A stretch of 64,000 nucleotides of DNA from Mycoplasmoides alvi ATCC 29626 (GCF_000701785.1 NZ_JNJU01000002.1:1-64000), one strand, 5' to 3'. Counted from the stretch's first letter, positions 11,742-23,169 are shown. Made by a program: numbers and translations. Notes: generated by a model from the letters alone, not told the origin.

Positions 11742-13886
11742 TTAAGACTTCATTTTAGATGCAAGATTTAAAATAAATTTATTATCTGCGTTTACATCAA
11801 TTTGATACATAATATTTTTTTTCATATTTCCAGAAATAATTTCTTCTGCTAAAAAATTTTCAACATTTCTTTGAATGTATCTTTTTAAAGGTCTTGCGCC
11901 AAATTGTCGATCAGATCCTTTAAACCTAATAACATCTTTAACTTTCTTAGTAAATGAAATTAAAAGATTTTGATCTTTTAAACGCTGTATCAATTCCAAT
12001 AACATACGATCAATGATTGCATCATAATCTTGATCAGTTAATTCATTGAAAAGAATAATTTCATCAATTCTATTAATAAATTCTGGACGCATTACTTTTT
12101 GAATTTCTTGTAATGCTTCTATTTTTTTACCACTTAAAATTGCTTGAGATCCAACATTAGAAGTCATAATAATAATTGTATTTTTAAAATTGACACTATG
12201 ACCTTGAGAATCAGTTAAGATGCCATCATCTAAAATTTGTAAAAATAAATTCAAAACATCAACATGAGCTTTTTCAATTTCATCTAATAATATAACACTA
12301 TAAGGATGACGTCTAACAGCTTCACTTAACAAACCTGGTTGTTCATAACCAACATAACCTGGAGGCGCTCCAACAAGTTTAGAAACTGAATGTTTTTCCA
12401 TATATTCAGACATGTCAAAACGAAGCATATTTTTTTCACTATCAAATAAAGCCATTGATAAAGTTTTAGCCACTTCAGTTTTGCCTACACCTGTAGGACC
12501 TAAAAATAAAAATGAACCAATTGGTCGTTTAGGGTCCCCTATGTTTGCTCTACCTCTTAAAACTGCTCCGACAACTTTTTCAATTGCTTCATTTTGACCC
12601 TTAACTCTTTTTTGCATTTCTGTTTTTAAATTAAGTAATTTACTTTTATCTGATTCTAAAAGTTTTTTTAATGGAATTCCTGTTTGTGCTGAAATTACTT
12701 CAGCAATTTCATTTTCAGTAATTGTTGTTTTAAATAAGTCATTTTTAATATTTTTAGCTTTTTCATTAGCAACTTCTAATTCTTTTTTTAATTTTGGTAA
12801 TTCCACATATAGCAATTTAGAAGCTTCAGTATACATTCCATCCACTTGAAGTTTTTCAATTTTAATACTTGTACTGTTAATGGATTCTTTTAAATTAGTA
12901 ATTTTTTCATAAGCCTGTTTTTGATTCATTCATTCTGTATAAAGAATTTTTTGGCGTTTTTTTAAATCTGATAATTCTGTTTGAATTTGTGTTAATCTAT
13001 TTGTATTTACATCAAGATATTCTTTATCTTTTTTAATTGCAGCTAATTCAGTTTCTAAATGAATTATTTTTCGATTTAAATCATCTAATTCAGCTGGTTG
13101 TGAATGCATTTGAGTTTTGATTTTAGCTGCAGCTTCATCAATTAAATCAATGGCTTTGTCTGGTAAAAATCGATCAGAAATATAACGATCAGAAAGTTCA
13201 ACTACAGCAACTAAAGCGCTATCTAAAATTTTTACTTTATGAAAAATTTCTCAACGTTCTTTTAAACCTCTCATGATTGTTAAAGCTTCTTGCTTTGTGG
13301 GTTCAGTTACAAGAATCTTTTGCATTCTTCTTTCTAAAGCTCCATCCTTTTCTATGTATTGTCGATATTCTTTTAATGTTGTTGCACCAATAATTCTAAT
13401 ATCACCTCTTGCCATCATAGGTTTTAAAATATTAGCTGCATCCATTGCACTATTTGATGCATTTCTTCCCATACCAACTAATTGATGAATTTCATCAATA
13501 AACAAGATTATTTGGCCATTTGAATTCTTAGCTTGTTTTAAAATTGAATTTAAACGTTGTTCAAATTGACCTTGAAATTGAGTTCCTGCAATAATAGCAG
13601 ATAAAGATAACTCTATAATCTCAACTTCTTTTAAATTATCAGGCACATCTCCAGCAACAACACGTTTTGCAAACCCCTCAACAATAGCTGTTTTACCAAC
13701 TCCTGGTTCACCAATTAAAACAGGATTATTTTTATTTTTTCTACTAATTATTTCAATCAAACGTCTAATTTCATCATCACGACCAATTACTGGGTCAATT
13801 TTATTCTTAACAACTTCATCATTTAAATTTCTGCCATATTGTTTCAAAATATCTTTATCATCAGTTTTTGTAAAGTTTGTAAACAT
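11742..13886 (-). CDS. clpB: ClpB chaperone (short form without N-terminal domain)
   Basis: This 714-residue AAA+ disaggregase has two nucleotide-binding domains: Walker A 'GEPGVGKT' at about residues 59-66 and 'GPTGVGKT' at about 463-471. Between them lies a coiled-coil middle domain (about 300-390). Walker B-type '[10 protein letters not shown]' and '[11 protein letters not shown]' are present. It starts directly at NBD1, lacking the substrate-binding N domain, as is usual for mycoplasma ClpB. It resolubilises aggregated proteins in the cytoplasm together with DnaK. A strong GAGGT ribosome-binding site precedes the ATG, and a CIRCE operator lies 38 bases upstream, so HrcA-controlled heat-shock induction is expected. 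Confidence 0.95.
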
Positions 13887-13923
13887 AATAGTTACCTCAG
13901 TAATTATTTTATTTTATCATAAA

Positions 13924-13950
13924 TTAGCACTCTATACATGAAAGTGCTAA
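13924..13950 (-). promoter_or_regulatory. CIRCE operator (HrcA site) for clpB
   Basis: TTAGCACTC, nine bases, then AAGTGCTAA matches the TTAGCACTC-N9-GAGTGCTAA heat-shock operator with one mismatch. It lies between the start of clpB (13886) and the stop of the convergent-side ABC ATPase gene (13961). On the minus strand a TATAGA -10-like sequence falls inside the element, so bound HrcA would block initiation. Confidence 0.9.
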
Positions 13951-13960
13951 TACATTTTAA

Positions 13961-14806
13961 TTAAATATACCTTTTAGCTAAATCACTTACAGAGTTGTAT
14001 TTAGCAATAACATCTTTGGTTCATAAATCAACTTTAATTTGTCCTTTTTGCATAATTATGATTCTGTCACAAATTTCATTAACTTCATCCATATTATGAG
14101 ATACCAACACGATTTGAATATTAAATTTTTCACAATAGCGTTTAACAAAACTAATAATTTCAGTTCTTACACTAATATCAAGCCCAGTTGATAATTCATC
14201 TAAAAAAACAATTTTAGGTTTATGAATTAATGCCAATAAAATATTTAATCTTTGTTGCTGACCACCAGAAAGTGAATGTACTTTTTCTTTGTATATTTTT
14301 TTTAATCCAAATGCCTCAACAATTTGATTAATTTCTAATGGATTCAAATCAACATTATATACATTTATCATGAATTTAATTACATCAGCTACAATAATTC
14401 CTGGTGGATATAAACTGTCTTGAAATTGAATCCCAACACCCTCTTGAAAAGTATTTACATAATCAAATTTATAAATAATAGAACCACTTGTTGGTTGAAT
14501 AATACCAGCAATCATTTCAACTGTTGTTGTTTTGCCAGCACCATTGGATCCTAATAAAGCAACATTTTCATTTTCATAAAAAGTTAAATTAAGATCTTTA
14601 ACAACAACTTTGCTATGCTTGAATTTACCAAATGATTTTGTTAAATTTTTTAACTCAATAATTGATTTTCCGGAATGTTGCATATTCTTGTCAATAATTA
14701 TAGGAGCATTAATTTTTTCTAATTGTAATTCAAGATTAATATCAAATTTATTTTGATCTCTAATTTCATAATTTTCTTTTTTAGTTTTTTTATTAAATCA
14801 ATTCAT
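13961..14806 (-). CDS. ABC transporter ATP-binding protein
   Basis: This 281-residue ATPase has an N-terminal extension of about 45 residues ahead of the ABC domain. The domain contains Walker A 'GSNGAGKTT', Q-loop 'VGIQFQDS', signature 'LSGGQQQRL', Walker B 'IVFLDELSTGLD' and the switch His in 'LVSHNMDE'. Walker B has 'DEL' where most family members have 'DEP'. It follows an ABC-2-type permease gene by 22 bases and is presumably its motor. The pair resembles exporters for drugs, peptides or lipids; the substrate is not predictable. An ATG with AGG upstream sets the start. The stop is close to the clpB operator. Confidence 0.85.
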
Positions 14807-14828
14807 ATTTAATAACCTAGTATCCTAC

Positions 14829-15818
14829 TTATCTAGTTGATCATCTAAACCTATATATAGATAAAATAAGTGCAATTACAATAAATAATAATGGAACAAA
14901 GTAACCTGTTCAAACTTCAGCAATATTTTTAATCCCAATCATTAAAACATCATTGGAAATGTTTTGATTAATTGCATTAAAGTCAAAAATACTAATTCCA
15001 CTTCAAGCAATTGTAATTAAAACATTAACATATCTAAATGGACTAATAAAACTTAAATCATATAACAAATTGTTATTTGAAATTACTGTAAGAGGGAATA
15101 ACATGCCTGATAAAAACATACTAAGGAAATAAACCATTGATCCAATCATACTAGCTGAAGCACTTTTTTTTGTTATTGAAACTATAAGAATAGCTAAAAA
15201 AACTGATAATAACATAGTATATGTCATTCCAAAAATGTACCCTCCTCAGTTTGTTTGAACAAATCCATTATCAATATTAAAACCACTAAAAAATAATTGG
15301 TTTCCAGTGACTAAAACAGGGTTTTCAGCAGTTCCAGATAAAATAAAATTTTGAAAACCAAAAAATAAAAAAATTGTAAATAATGTTAATAATATTTGTC
15401 CAATCATAATTAAAAAATAAAAAAAAGTAACAGTTGCAATAAACATTCAAGGTTTAATTGGAGTAGATCCAATTCGTTTCATTAAAACTGATTCTTTAAT
15501 TTCCATAATTGATATTGGAATACTATTCAAACCTGTTGATATAACCATTAAAGCTACTAACCCTGTTAAAGAACTTTTAAATGCTAGTGCTGGTACAAAT
15601 TTAGTATGAGTAGAACTAGATGTAATTAAAATTGCTTGATTTATATATCCAAAAATGACAATAAAAAAGAATGTAAAAATAAATGCCATAAATCATTTTT
15701 CTACACTGCGTCAAAAAGAAGAATTTATTAACTTAAATAAAGCTCAATTTTGTTTTATATGGAAATTAAAAAATTTTTTAGATTGTCTTGGTTTAACTAA
15801 TTTATCAATTTTATTCAC
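14829..15818 (-). CDS. ABC-2-type transporter permease
   Basis: This 329-residue protein has a cytoplasmic basic N-terminus (about 45 residues) and six hydrophobic segments. It includes the typical 'FLSGMLFPLTVI' stretch between spans 4 and 5 of ABC-2 permeases. The best start is a GTG at 15818 with AAGGG seven bases upstream; the first internal ATG (15689) would remove the conserved basic lead-in. It is cotranscribed with the ATPase at 13961-14806 and forms the membrane channel of that exporter. Export of drugs or lipids is the usual role of this family; nothing here narrows it down. Confidence 0.85.
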
Positions 15819-15969
15819 TTTAAAACCCTTAATTTACTGTAATATTTAAAATAGTTAAAACTAAAAAAATTTTAACATAGCTTATAAAATAGATATAAAT
15901 ATTGAAACATTAATACATTCATTATTTTGTTTAAAAATTAACCCATTATTTATAATTAATCTATTTAAT

Positions 15970-16060
15970 GGAGGTTTACCCAAGCGGCTGAAGGGGCAGG
16001 CTTGGAAAGCTTGTAGATGCTTAATAGCATGCGAGGGTTCGAATCCCTCAACCTCCGCCA
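15970..16060 (+). tRNA. tRNA-Ser (anticodon GGA)
   Basis: The 91-base cloverleaf has acceptor GGAGGTT pairing with AACCTCC, a D arm, an anticodon loop TTGGAAA with anticodon GGA, a long class II variable arm (TAGATGC..GCATG region), the T arm GAGGGTTCGAATCCCTC, and an encoded CCA. It reads UCC/UCU serine codons. Confidence 0.95.
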
Positions 16061-16063
16061 TAT

Positions 16064-16115
16064 GAAAACTTTCTTCGGTTAAGATTAACATAAAGGTTCG
16101 ACTCCTTTAGTTTTC
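16064..16115 (+). other. Truncated tRNA-like element doubling as terminator
   Basis: Three bases after tRNA-Ser, GAAAACT (16064-16070) and AGTTTTC (16109-16115) form a perfect 7-bp acceptor-like stem. A perfect 5-bp T stem (AAAGG/CCTTT) with canonical loop TTCGACT precedes the 3' strand. Only 21 bases lie where the D, anticodon and variable arms should be. A long T-run follows, so the whole also works as a factor-independent terminator for tRNA-Ser. It is most likely a deletion remnant of a second tRNA gene. A functional minimal tRNA is unlikely. Confidence 0.55.
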
Positions 16116-16135
16116 TTTTTTTTGCTTGTTAAACA

Positions 16136-17983
16136 TTAAGAATTTGATTCAACAAGAATACCAACATTATTTGCCATTAACAAATTATTTAATTTGAGTA
16201 ATTTAGACTGGCTAATATTTTTTGATTCAAATAAACAAAAATTTAAGCAAAGATTTTTGATGTTTTTTAAATTAATTAATTCACTACTAATAACGAATCT
16301 AATTCCTAAAGAATATAAATGTCGAATATTATCTTTCAAAATAGAATTTAAAAATATTGGATCATTATTTTTTATATTTTCAAAACTAAAAAGATTAATA
16401 ATTAGATTATTAAATGAAAGGTTTTGCTGTTTAATTTTTGCTATAAAATTTTTTATATTAAATTTTTCTTCAGTAAACAATTTTATAGGATAGTCAATTA
16501 TTAAAAAAGATTTTTTATTTTGAAAATAAATGTTATTCACAAACATTTTTATCCCTTGAATTGCCATCATTCTTATTAAAGTATTACAAATTTCTAAATT
16601 ATTTATGTTTTTTAATAATGCGTATTTATTAAATAGGAGTTTATTGGGTCAAGATAAATTTAGATAATAAAATTTTTGATTTAAATTTAGCAAGTTTGTA
16701 TGTTGTGTTCAATATGGAGTTAATTCATTAACTTTAATTTTTGTTAAAAGTTTTTTATATAAATTTGCATCATTTTCAATTAAACTAAATTCTTTAGGAT
16801 TAAAAACATGAATTCTATTCATTTGATTAATAAATTCATATTGGCGCATTAATGTTTCTAGAGTAAAAATAATTTTGTCCAAATTTGATGAATGAATACC
16901 ATAAATCATTGCAACAAATCGATAATTTAAAGAATATAATTCATTTTTATATCTAACATTTTCTGGTAAAGTTTTAAAAATATTGTCATATTTTAAAAAA
17001 GGATCATCCAAATTTCTCGTTAATAAATAATTTCCTGCGTAAACCGATTTTAAGCTTGATAAATTAAATTTTTTTTCAGAGACACCAATATACAAACCAT
17101 AATAATTACTTGGAGTTAAAAATCAAATTGGTTTATATTCTTTTGAAGATAAATTTATTTTGGATTTAATCATTTTAATAAGTACATTATTAATGGGTGA
17201 TGTTTTTGAATTTTGCTTACAAAAATCAAATAATAAAACAATGCCATGTTTAACTTTATTTGTTCTAATGTAATCTAATATAGATTCATGGGCATGACCA
17301 AATAGAATAAAATTATTTTTATCAAATTTAGTTAAATGTGAAAGTTGTTTGGTTTTTCCTATAAAATTGACAATTGGAATTGAAAATAAAAAATAAATAA
17401 TTATTGTTAAATTACCAATTCATGGCAAAACATAAGCAAATGCTATAACAGATTTTGGAACAAATAAAATTGCACTAATTAAAGTCAAAATAGAAGAAAA
17501 AATACTTAAAACAAAAAGAAATACAAAACGTTTTTCTTTTAGTAAATATAAAAATGTAACTATCAAACATAAAATTGAATAAAAAATTAACAAATATAAA
17601 GATAGTGACAATTCATTTCAATTATTAATATGAAACAAAATAGTTGACAATGTATAAGTTATTGTAGAACCAACAAAGATTATTGGATTTAAATAAAAGC
17701 CACATAATACAATAACTACAATATCAGTAATAAAAACATAAGTATTAATATTTTGATTATTAATGTTAATACTTGCTTGAATTAGATCGAAAAATAAACT
17801 TACTATTCCTATTAATAATCCAAAAAGGAAATAAGTAAAAAAATAACCAAATTTGTTTTTTATTATTTTATTAACAAAAGAATTTTTTTCCAATTTTAAA
17901 AAAAAGTATAAAAAAAATAAGAAAAAACCTAATCCAATTAATAAACTTACGATAGAATCAATAAAAAAACTAATGTCAAGCAT
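16136..17983 (-). CDS. Multipass membrane protein with degenerate GGDEF/EAL-like domains
   Basis: This 615-residue protein has an N-terminal half (about residues 1-210) with six or more membrane spans, resembling the five-span receptor type that often precedes GGDEF domains. The cytoplasmic part lacks any GG(D/E)EF or EAL signature. It still shows family-like patterns: 'RFVAMIYGIH...LETLMRQY' and 'DANLYKKLL' as at the end of GGDEF domains, and 'LGIRFVISSE' and 'LLMANNVGILVES' as in late EAL domains. If correct, it is a catalytically dead relic of cyclic-di-GMP enzymes, perhaps still a sensor. The assignment rests on pattern recognition only. It starts 12 bases after rnr and is probably in that operon. 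Confidence 0.45.
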
Positions 17984-17995
17984 TTATTATAACGC

Positions 17996-20149
17996 TTAAA
18001 CTAGAGAAAAATCAATTTGTCTTGAATGTAAATCAGTTTGAATAACTTTAACTTTAACTTTATCACCCACAAAATATTTTTTCCCTTTTTCGCGACCAAC
18101 TAATGCGAGTTCGCTTTCATTGTATAGATAAAAATCATCATTCATGTTGATAACTCTAACTAAACCATTAATTGTGTTTTCTAATTCAACAAACATACCA
18201 TAATTAGTTATAGTTGATATAAAACCATCATATGTTTCTCCAATGTTTTTAGACATATAAACACAAAACATATGACTATTGATAGTCCTTTCGCAAGTCA
18301 TTGCTCTCACTTCATTTAAATTAATTAATTCACAAATTTCACGAAGCTTAGCTTTTAAAGCTTGACGTTGTGGTTCGGTGTAACCTTCACGATCATATAA
18401 AAACATTCACAATAAACGATGAACAATTAAATCAGCATATCTGCGAATTGGAGATGTGAAATGAGTATAAGTTTGACTACCTAAACCAAAATGAAAAGTA
18501 TTATCTAAACTATAAAAAGCTTTAGCCATCATTCTAAGCAAAAGAATATTAACAGTTTTTAAATTTGGATTATCCTTATTGTAATCCAATCAATTTTTTA
18601 TTGTATTACTTTTAATATCTAAAAAGTTACCAGTAATTTTGAAATTTAAATTTTTAGTTTCTTCTGCAAATAATTTAAGTTTTCTTTGTGTTGGTTTAGG
18701 ATGCACTCGATATATAAAGGGAATTTTATTTTTAATTGCTATTTGAGTAACAGATTCATTGGCACAAACCATAAAATCTTCAATCATTCTTTCTGCTTCG
18801 CCATGTTTCTTAACTAAAATATCAACTGGATTTTTTTCCTCATCCAAAACAATAATTGGTTCTGGCAGTTCCAACTCCACATAACCCCGATTATGTTTGT
18901 AAGTTCTCAAAATTTTAGCTAAATCTTTAGCATCTTTTAGCATTTGCTTAATTGAAACAGAATCATTAGGCAAACTTGTTTCATCCTTAAAAAAATTATT
19001 AACTTCTTCATAACTAAAACGGCGCTTGCTTCTAATTTGAGCAGGATATGATAAATTTTCAACAACCTCTCCGTTTGATTTAATTTCAACTTCACTAATT
19101 AAAACCATCTTATCTTCATCAGGATTTAAAGAACATAAATCATTGGATAATTTTTCTGGAAGCATCGGAATTACTTGATTTAAAAAATAAACTGAAGTAG
19201 ATCTTTTAAATGCATTTTTATCAAGTTCTGAATTAAAATCAACAAAATGTGAAACATCAGCAATTGCTACAATCAACTGATAATTACCATTATCTAATTT
19301 TTTAACATAGATGGCATCATCTAAATCTTTGGATGTTGCAGGATCAATTGTCACAATATCTAAATGAGTTAAGTCTTTGCGAATTTTGTTTCTAGCATGA
19401 TTTGTTTCAAAATTTAACTTATTTGCTTCCTCTAAAGCTTTATTGTCAAAATCAAAATCAATACCTAAATCATAAACAATTGAATTTATATCAACACCAA
19501 TATCAATTTCATTGCCAATTATCTTAATTAATGAAGCAATAGCTTCATTTTTTTCTGGAAAAACTTCTTTCAATTCAAATAAAATTTTGTCATTTTCTTT
19601 TAATTCTTTATACTCATTGTCTAAACTAACAGACAAATACATTTTTGGATCATCAGGATAAACAAAATACTTGCTACCATTATATGTGTACTTACCAACA
19701 TATTGTGTTTTAGTACGTTTGATAACTTCTAAAATCATTGCATCTTTTAAATCGCGATTATCTTCTTTGTCTAGAGGAGCAAATTTGACAATATCACCAT
19801 TTAAAGCTCCATTTAAATTTAATGAATGAACAAAATAAGTTGCTCTTTCATCATTTTCTAAACGAATAAAACCGCAATTTTTAGACCCAATTGAAACAAT
19901 TCCTTCTTGAATTTTATCTAATAAAGGAGGTTTATTTTCATATCCAAGGACCAATTTATTATTTTTATTAAGTTGGCGCAACAACCCTTTAGCAATTAAT
20001 CTATCAATTGCCTGATAAATTTTTTGTTTGCTCTTTACACCAAAATTATTATCTAATAAACGAACCATAATTCCGGGCGGGACTGGACGTCCATTTTCTT
20101 TTTTTACAAGTTCTAATATTTGTTCTTCAATTGGTTCTAGCTTAATCAT
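17996..20149 (-). CDS. rnr: Ribonuclease R (3'-5' exoribonuclease)
   Basis: This 717-residue RNB-family exonuclease has an N-terminal winged-helix-like region, cold-shock OB folds, the catalytic '[14 protein letters not shown]' motif with the metal-binding aspartates (about residues 270-283), '[14 protein letters not shown]' and a C-terminal S1 domain ('[15 protein letters not shown]'). It degrades structured RNA processively and is the main 3' exonuclease of mycoplasmas. The ATG has AGGAAA upstream. It follows secG by 36 bases on the same strand and is followed by the membrane protein at 16136-17983. Confidence 0.95.
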
Positions 20150-20185
20150 TATTGTTTCCTATTTATATGTATTTATGTTTTTTCA

Positions 20186-20413
20186 TTAAGTAAAGTGAAA
20201 TACCAAACCAAGAACTAAAAAAGCAATCATAATAATAAACATTAGTATTTGTAATATTTTAATTAAGCCGCGATCTTTAGTTTTCTTAAAAATTTCTAAA
20301 TCCTGACCAGAAAGTGATGCCAAACCACCAGTACTACCTGAATTTGACAACAACAATCCAATAATCAACGCGATTACTGACATAATAAACATTATTACTT
20401 CAATTGCATTCAT
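20186..20413 (-). CDS. secG: SecG protein-export subunit
   Basis: This 75-residue protein has two membrane helices (about 4-24 and 50-73) joined by a Gly/Ser-rich loop containing 'GSTGGLASLSGQ' and 'FKKTKDRG', the layout of SecG. It assists SecYE translocation. It lies just upstream of rnr on the same strand, an arrangement common in low-GC bacteria. Confidence 0.85.
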   Translation of the reverse strand: MNAIEVIMFIMSVIALIIGLLLSNSGSTGGLASLSGQDLEIFKKTKDRGLIKILQILMFIIMIAFLVLGLVFHFT

Positions 20414-20535
20414 AATTTAACTACTTTATCATAAACAATCTTCAAATATTTAAAGTTTATGTAATTCTATTATAATAAACAAATAATTTTACATTTAACT
20501 AAAGCATTTAAAAGTAACTAAATTAAAATTAAAAT

Positions 20536-20838
20536 ATGAAAAGATTTTCTGAACTTTTGTTAATACCAAGAAATCATTTAAAATTTAAATTCATTAAGAA
20601 TATAAAAAAATATGAAATAAATCCAAAATATCAAATAATTGATTTTTATTGAAAAAAAGATCAAAAAATATTTAAAAAATACAATTCAATAACATTTAAT
20701 AAAATAACTTTTCAATTTGAATTTAAAAATAAATTAGATAAAAGTAAAAAAATAATAATTGATGGTAAATGAATGGAATTAAAATATTATTATCATTTTC
20801 TAAAATTTCATGGTTTTAAGGTTTTTTTACTTAAATAG
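20536..20838 (+). CDS. Small basic protein, possibly a degenerate rhodanese-like domain
   Basis: This 100-residue plus-strand frame contains two TGA-Trp codons. The layout recalls rhodanese folds: 'YQIIDFYWKKD' at the position of 'IDvR', 'YNSITFNKITF' like 'HIpgAinip', then 'KKIIIDGKWM' and 'FLKFHGFKVFLLK' matching the active-site loop and final strand. The catalytic cysteine is absent, so sulphur transfer is not expected. The last 8 bases overlap the convergent whiA gene. Family assignment is inference; a plain unknown small protein is the alternative. Confidence 0.5.
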
Positions 20839-21769
20839 AATTTTTCTTTTTAAGATCTGCATATATTTGTTTTATTTTGTTTGTTAAATATCAAACATTA
20901 CTTTTAGAAAAAGTTTTTTTTAATTTTTTAGACATTTCTAAGGAGATATCATGAAGAGAAAGCTCACTATGTTTTAGTCTTATGTTGCAATAAAGTTTCA
21001 AATTTGCAGAAAAATTATTATATTTGTTTGTAGTTTTAATATATTTAATCATTTGAATAATTTCATTAGATGATTTAGATGCTTTTTGTAAATTAGAAAT
21101 ATCTAAATTATTTAATCTACGCATATTATTTACAAAATCACGTTCAATTCTTAAATCCTCAAATTTAAATAGCGTTTCAGTTAAATTCATAAACTTTAGA
21201 ATATCAGCAATTACTTCAGACTTTTTTATGTACAAAATATATTTAGCTCTTCTATTCAAAATATGATTTTTTTTATTATTTGTAAATATTTTTAATATTT
21301 CATTAACAAGAACTAAATATTCATAACTAAATGATTGAAATTCCAAATGATAATTTCCATTATAGGGAGAATTAATACTTCCGCCACTTAAAAATGCACC
21401 AATTAAGAAAGCACTAGCCAAATTATTAGCGCTAAAATCAGTAGTAAATTTGTATAAATCTAAATCTGAAATAATTTGTTGAAAATTACCAATAAATGAA
21501 ATCTCATATTTACGTCTCGAAACAGAATTATTATTTTTTTTAAAAGAAATTTTTAAGTCTTTAACATCATAAAGTTTTTTTAAATTTGAAATAACAAAAC
21601 GTGCAATAAAAGAAAAATGTGTTTTAATTGATCATATTTCTTGTCCAGATATGTTTTTTTTGGACATATTGTTTAGTAAAAAAGATTTAAGAAAAAATTT
21701 AGCCTCATTAATAGAAAAATTTAAATGACAAAGTTCACTTTTAACTAGTTTACTATAAGTTTCTTTCAT
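20831..21769 (-). CDS. whiA: WhiA-family DNA-binding protein
   Basis: This 312-residue protein matches the WhiA layout: a LAGLIDADG-derived N-terminal domain including 'AFLIGAFLSGGSINSP' (about residues 118-134) and a C-terminal helix-turn-helix ('IRLKHSELSLHDISLEMSKKL'). In Gram-positives WhiA influences cell division and metabolism; in M. pneumoniae-type species a homologue regulates ribosomal protein genes. It starts three bases after the trxB stop, so the two are cotranscribed. The 3' end overlaps the convergent small gene at 20536-20838. Confidence 0.85.
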
Positions 21770-21771
21770 TG

Positions 21772-22716
21772 TTAATTAAATTGGTTAGATAAATATTCTT
21801 TTACATTTAAAGCTGCAATCGTACCATCATTAACTGCAGTAGAAATTTGGCGATATTTTTTAGAAATGCAATCACCAACTGCATATAATCCAGGTATTTT
21901 TGTTTCCATTTCTTCGTTGGTTAAAACATAACCTAATTCATTAGTTATTTTCAAATTATTTAAAAAACTAGTTGCTGGAATGGCCCCTATGTATGGAAAG
22001 ACACAATCCACATCTAAAGTCACCAAGGAGTCATTTTTAACTGATCTAATTGTAAAAGAACTAACTTTAGAATCTCCATTAACTTTTTCTGGAACATAAG
22101 ATAAATAAAATTCCACATTTTTAATTTTTTTAAGTCTTTCAACATTAAAAGCATCAGCCCGAAATTCATCGCGACGATGAACTAAATAAACTTTTTGAAC
22201 AATATTTGACAAATAAATAGTTTCATCTACAGCAGCATTGCCTCCACCTACAACTGCAACAACTTTATTTTTGTATAGAGAACCATCACATATTGCACAA
22301 TAACTTATGCCCTTGTTATAAAATTTTTCTTCACCAGGAGTTTGCATAGCTTTTTCATTACAACCTGTTGCAATTATTACTGCTTTGGAAAAAACAGTTT
22401 CACCATTATTTAAATACGATAAAAAATAATTGTCAGACTTTTCAATGGAAATAACTAAATTATATTTTATGGGTATTTTTAAATTATTTATTTGATTAAA
22501 CATTTCAATGCTTAATTCAGGTCCAGTTTTAGATAAAATGCCTGGGTAATTTTCAATAATTCCCGTCTTAATCATTTTTCCGCCAGGAGCTTTTGCTTCA
22601 ATAATACAACATTTAAGGTTTGCTCTAGAAGCATATATACCAGCTGCCATTCCAGATGGACCTGAACCTATAATTACAAGGTCAAATAAATTTTGAGTAC
22701 CTGAAATTGAAAACAT
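21772..22716 (-). CDS. trxB: Thioredoxin reductase
   Basis: The 314-residue flavoenzyme has FAD motif 'IIGSGPSGMAAG' (about 15-26), redox 'CAIC' (Cys140, Cys143), NADPH motif 'VVGGGNAAVDE' and C-terminal 'YAVGDC'. It reduces thioredoxin with NADPH. The start at 22716 is preferred because GGAG lies 11 bases upstream and homologues begin there. An earlier in-frame ATG at 22761 would add 15 mostly hydrophobic residues and lacks a ribosome-binding site. It precedes whiA, an order also seen in M. genitalium as I recall it. Confidence 0.93.
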   Translation of the reverse strand: MFSISGTQNLFDLVIIGSGPSGMAAGIYASRANLKCCIIEAKAPGGKMIKTGIIENYPGILSKTGPELSIEMFNQINNLKIPIKYNLVISIEKSDNYFLSYLNNGETVFSKAVIIATGCNEKAMQTPGEEKFYNKGISYCAICDGSLYKNKVVAVVGGGNAAVDETIYLSNIVQKVYLVHRRDEFRADAFNVERLKKIKNVEFYLSYVPEKVNGDSKVSSFTIRSVKNDSLVTLDVDCVFPYIGAIPATSFLNNLKITNELGYVLTNEEMETKIPGLYAVGDCISKKYRQISTAVNDGTIAALNVKEYLSNQFN

Positions 22717-22837
22717 GAGATAGAAAACTCCATAAAAAATAAAACCAACTAACTTCAACATAAAATAATTATTTTTTATGCAAATATTTAATTGGTTTCT
22801 ATTTTAATATATTAGAAAAAAGCTAAACTTTTTTTAT

Positions 22838-23086
22838 TTAATCATTGTCATTATTAGGTTTGTCAGTTTTCACTTTAACAACCTTAGTCTTTGATAAACC
22901 ATAAATTATAGCACCAATAACTGGTGGAATAAAAAAGAAAGGAATAAATCAAAACCAACTTTTTAAATTAAAAATTTTAATCAATAAATAAGGAATTAAT
23001 CCAACAACAACTCCTAAAACTAAAGCTCCCATGAAGCCTCAAAAAGTTATTTTATCATTAGTTTTAATTTTAACTTTTTTAGACAT
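22838..23086 (-). CDS. Small two-span membrane protein
   Basis: This 82-residue protein has a basic N-terminus, two hydrophobic helices (about 15-37 and 44-64, Gly/Pro/Trp-containing) and a charged C-terminal tail ending 'KPNNDND'. Two TGA-Trp codons are used. GAGAG precedes the ATG. I recognise no family. It lies upstream of trxB on the same strand and divergent from the GHKL-Z1 cassette. Confidence 0.7.
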
Positions 23087-23169
23087 AATCTCTCATTTCT
23101 AAAATACAATATTTTAGATATTTTAAAAGAAATATATGAAAAATCAATATGTGGCAAAATTTGTTGGTA

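Noticed and set aside
15882-16091. Minus-strand 69-codon frame across the tRNA-Ser gene
   Set aside because: It is antisense to a complete tRNA; peptides such as 'EVEGFEPS' arising from reverse tRNA-Ser sequence are a known annotation artefact.
16064-16115. Functional second tRNA
   Set aside because: The acceptor and T stems are perfect, but no room exists for D and anticodon arms, and no anticodon can be assigned.
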